This document shows positions 13,570 to 15,412 of a stretch of 15,412 nt of DNA, in pieces. The DNA comes from Treponema sp. (GTDB lineage Bacteria; Spirochaetota; Spirochaetia; Treponematales; Breznakiellaceae), in contig JAIRLK010000376.1 of the NCBI GenBank assembly GCA_031259515.1, positions 1 through 15,412 on the forward strand, written 5' to 3'. A program made the translations under genes and the position numbers. Every line of letters starts with the position of its first letter. Within the stretch, counting starts at the first letter, position 1. The notes under the pieces were generated by a model. That model did not search any database, was not told where the DNA came from, and saw only the letters and a list, made by a program, of their open reading frames with translations.

Positions 13570-13596
13570 TTTTTGCGGTACATTGTACCGCAAAAA
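13570..13596. repeat. Perfect palindrome downstream of rny (TTTGCGG-N9-CCGCAAA type)
   Basis: TTTTTGCGGTAC (13570-13581) and GTACCGCAAAAA (13585-13596) are perfect 12-bp arms around ATT. The T-run comes before the stem and the A-run after it on both strands, so the transcript would not end in U; it is not a classic terminator. Its core, TTTGCGG-N9-CCGCAAA, has the same 23-bp layout as the palindrome at 15338-15360. Confidence 0.8.
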
Positions 13597-13697
13597 CCAA
13601 CAAGTGCAACAGGCTGCTAGAGATATTTAACACCCCTTTATCGCGGGTTTAAGCCCCTGGATACTCTGCGGCAGACGTGATCCTGGCACCGCGCCGC

Positions 13698-15227
13698 TTA
13701 CCTCGCGTACTCTACAATTCTGGTTTCCCGGATAATCGTTACCTTGATACGGCCCGGATAGCGCAGATCGTTCTCGATTTTTTTGGCGATACCTTTGGCA
13801 AGGTCTTTGGCCTGCTCGTCGGTAACCGCCTCGTTGTTGACGAGGATGCGCAGTTCCCGGCCCGCCTGAATAGCGAAAGCCTTGTCCACCCCGATAAAAC
13901 CCCCGGCGATATTTTCCAGCTTTTCAAGGCGCTTGACGTAATTATCCATGGTCTCCCGCCGCGCCCCGGGCCGGGCCGCAGAAATGGCGTCCGCGATCTG
14001 TACCAGCACCGACTCAATGCAGGAAGGCTCTATGTCGTTGTGGTGGCTCCCTATTGCGTTGATGATACGGGGGTCCTCCCCCATCTTCCGGGCCATGTCC
14101 ATGCCGATTTCCGCGTGGTTCAGATCCGAATCGGTTTCCACCCCCTTGCCTATGTCGTGGAGCAAGGCTCCCCGTTTCGCCAGTTCCCGGTTAGCCCCCA
14201 GCTCCGCAGCCAGACCGCCGGCTATGATAGCCACTTCCCTGGAGTGGTAAAGCACATTCTGGCCGTAGCTGGTACGGAAATACAGCCGTCCCAGGGCGCG
14301 GATGGCATCCTGGCTGATGTTATGGATGCTCAGATCGAAGAGGACTTTTTCACCTTCCTCAAAAATTTTCTGGGAAATGTCCCTGGACACCTTGGTAACG
14401 ATTTCTTCGATCCGGGCGGGATGAATCCGTCCGTCGGAGATGAGCCGTTCCAGGGCCACTTTGGCGATTTCCCGGCGGACCGGGTCGAAGCAGGAAATAA
14501 TCACCGCCTCGGGAGTGTCGTCGATGATGATGTCCACCCCGGTCAGGGTCTCCAAAGCGCGGATGTTCCGCCCTTCCCGCCCGATGATCCGGCCTTTCAT
14601 TTCATCGTTGGGCAGACTGACTGAGGCAACCGTAACGTCTCCGGTTACCTCAGTCGCAAGCCGCTGAATCGTGGCTACCAGAATATCACGGGCCTTTTTC
14701 TCCCCGGCCAGGTTCGCCTCCTGCTCAATCTTATTGATCAAGCTCTGGGCGTCATGCTTCGCCTCATTCTCCAGGTTTTCAATGATGAGGGCCTTCGCCT
14801 CTTCCGCCGTAAGCCCGGAAATACGTTCCAGTTCCGCACGGTACCGTTCTTCCTCACGCCCCAGCGCGTTATTCCGGGCCTGTAACGCGCGTTCCTTATC
14901 CGAAAGAGTCTGCTCAGTTTTTTCAATCTGACTTATCTTTTTATCAATGGTCTCTTCTTTTTGCACTACACGCCGCTCATATCGCTGCAATTCGGCCCTG
15001 CGTTCCCGAGTCTCCCTTTCCTGCTGGTTTCGTTCGCGGATAACTTGTTCTTTTGCTTCAAGAAGAATTTCCTTCTTTTTAGCTTCAGCTTCCTTTATCG
15101 CATCCTGTTTAACGCGCTCGGCCTGTTGTTCCGCCGCGGTGAGTTGGTATCTGGCATACAGCCATCTAATAGTCCAGCCTAAGGTTAACCCGGCAAGAGG
15201 GAGGATTATCCACAACATCCAATCCAT
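13698..15227 (-). CDS. rny: Ribonuclease Y
   Basis: RNase Y is a membrane-anchored endonuclease that starts mRNA decay. The 509-residue protein has the family order. An N-terminal membrane helix (about 3-23, LWIILPLAGLTLGW) is followed by a long charged coiled coil (about 30-190, many Glu/Lys/Arg/Gln). A KH RNA-binding domain (about 200-265) contains GRIIGREGRNIRALE. The HD metal-dependent domain (about 320-420) has NVLYHSREVA, GALLHDIGKG, the GSHHNDIEP histidines and a further Asp in VQIADAISAARPGAR. The C-terminal part ends PGRIKVTIIRETRIVEYAR. I chose the ATG at 15227 over the adjacent GTG at 15230; GGGGTGGAG lies just upstream of both. It stands alone, with palindromes on both sides. Confidence 0.96.
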   Translation of the reverse strand: MDWMLWIILPLAGLTLGWTIRWLYARYQLTAAEQQAERVKQDAIKEAEAKKKEILLEAKEQVIRERNQQERETRERRAELQRYERRVVQKEETIDKKISQIEKTEQTLSDKERALQARNNALGREEERYRAELERISGLTAEEAKALIIENLENEAKHDAQSLINKIEQEANLAGEKKARDILVATIQRLATEVTGDVTVASVSLPNDEMKGRIIGREGRNIRALETLTGVDIIIDDTPEAVIISCFDPVRREIAKVALERLISDGRIHPARIEEIVTKVSRDISQKIFEEGEKVLFDLSIHNISQDAIRALGRLYFRTSYGQNVLYHSREVAIIAGGLAAELGANRELAKRGALLHDIGKGVETDSDLNHAEIGMDMARKMGEDPRIINAIGSHHNDIEPSCIESVLVQIADAISAARPGARRETMDNYVKRLEKLENIAGGFIGVDKAFAIQAGRELRILVNNEAVTDEQAKDLAKGIAKKIENDLRYPGRIKVTIIRETRIVEYAR

Positions 15228-15265
15228 CACTCCACCCCTTACCGTTGTTGATTAAATTACGGTTC

Positions 15266-15295
15266 AGGGTATCCTAAAAGCCCGGTTATTGTCAA
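15266..15295 (-). promoter_or_regulatory. Possible rny promoter
   Basis: On the minus strand a perfect TTGACA (complement of 15290-15295) lies 63 bases before the rny start codon. The best -10 at normal spacing is poor (TACCCT after 18 bp, complement of 15266-15271). The -35 alone is convincing. Confidence 0.35.
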
Positions 15296-15337
15296 GTGTT
15301 GCCATATCATTGTACTTTTAGAGGGAATTTGGGCGCA

Positions 15338-15360
15338 TTTGCGGCGTAAAACGCCGCAAA
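15338..15360. repeat. Perfect palindrome upstream of rny (TTTGCGG-N9-CCGCAAA type)
   Basis: TTTGCGGCGT (15338-15347) and ACGCCGCAAA (15351-15360) are perfect 10-bp arms around AAA. It shares its 23-bp layout and outer seven base pairs with the palindrome at 13570-13596. A second, wider inverted repeat surrounds the region: AGCCCGGTT (15279-15287) and AACCGGGCT (15359-15367). Confidence 0.8.
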
Positions 15361-15412
15361 CCGGGCTATCCGGGGCTCCGCGCCCCCGGCGCTCCGGCCC
15401 CGGCGCTTCGCG
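15361..15412. repeat. GC-rich palindromic stretch at the window end
   Basis: Almost pure G and C, with the hairpin GGGGC (15372-15376) / GCCCC (15382-15386) around TCCGC, then repeated CGGCGC and CCGGCCCCGG words. It is in sharp contrast to the AT-rich sequence just before. It resembles the GC-rich spacer at 7841-7975 in style and is cut by the window edge. No gene is visible in it. Confidence 0.4.

Noticed and set aside
13570..13596. Palindrome considered as a terminator for rny
   Set aside because: The T-run precedes and the A-run follows the stem on both strands, so the RNA would not end in U after the hairpin.
13677..14624. 315-codon open frame on the plus strand opposite rny
   Set aside because: It is wholly antisense to the clearly conserved RNase Y gene, has no family motifs and reflects GC-rich codon use on the other strand.

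Overview
This 15.4 kb window looks chromosomal. It most resembles a free-living or gut treponeme (Spirochaetota, possibly the termite-gut group). That placement rests on a FabV/TER protein that matches, from memory, the Treponema denticola trans-2-enoyl-CoA reductase along its length; on a groES with no groEL next to it, as in T. pallidum; and on GC-rich genes separated by AT-rich spacers full of short palindromes. The placement is inference, since no database could be searched.

Layout. (1) 1-531: the first codons of an unidentified minus-strand gene (29 to 1), a 21-bp tandem repeat, a plus-strand promoter with two perfect hexamers, and ten copies of a 7-bp repeat. (2) 532-9951, minus strand: one tight type II fatty-acid operon in transcription order fabH, fabD, fabG, fabF, fabZ, fabV, accB, accC, accD, accA. 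Most junctions overlap or are nearly abutting. A strong sigma-70-type promoter and an operator-like inverted repeat at the predicted start site lie upstream of fabH. (3) 10042-10317: three palindromes or terminators, and a possible structured RNA. (4) groES (minus), whose -10 box lies inside a perfect palindrome. (5) A plus-strand sigma-70-family sigma factor of 293 residues, preceded by a perfect sigma-54 (-24/-12) promoter and a 41-bp perfect palindrome. (6) A MATE exporter and RNase Y (both minus), with matching 23-bp palindromes on each side of rny.

How it works together. AccABCD makes malonyl-CoA, FabD loads it onto ACP, FabH starts the chain, and FabF, FabG, FabZ and FabV run the elongation cycle. 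This is a complete chain-building set except that the acyl carrier protein gene (acpP) is missing from the window. FabV sits where FabI or FabK would be expected and is probably the operon's enoyl reductase.

The most interesting point is the control region of the sigma factor. A textbook sigma-54 promoter reads straight into a gene for an alternative sigma factor, with a strong palindrome about 80 bp upstream where an enhancer-binding protein would bind. This recalls the Borrelia RpoN to RpoS cascade and suggests a similar two-step sigma relay here.
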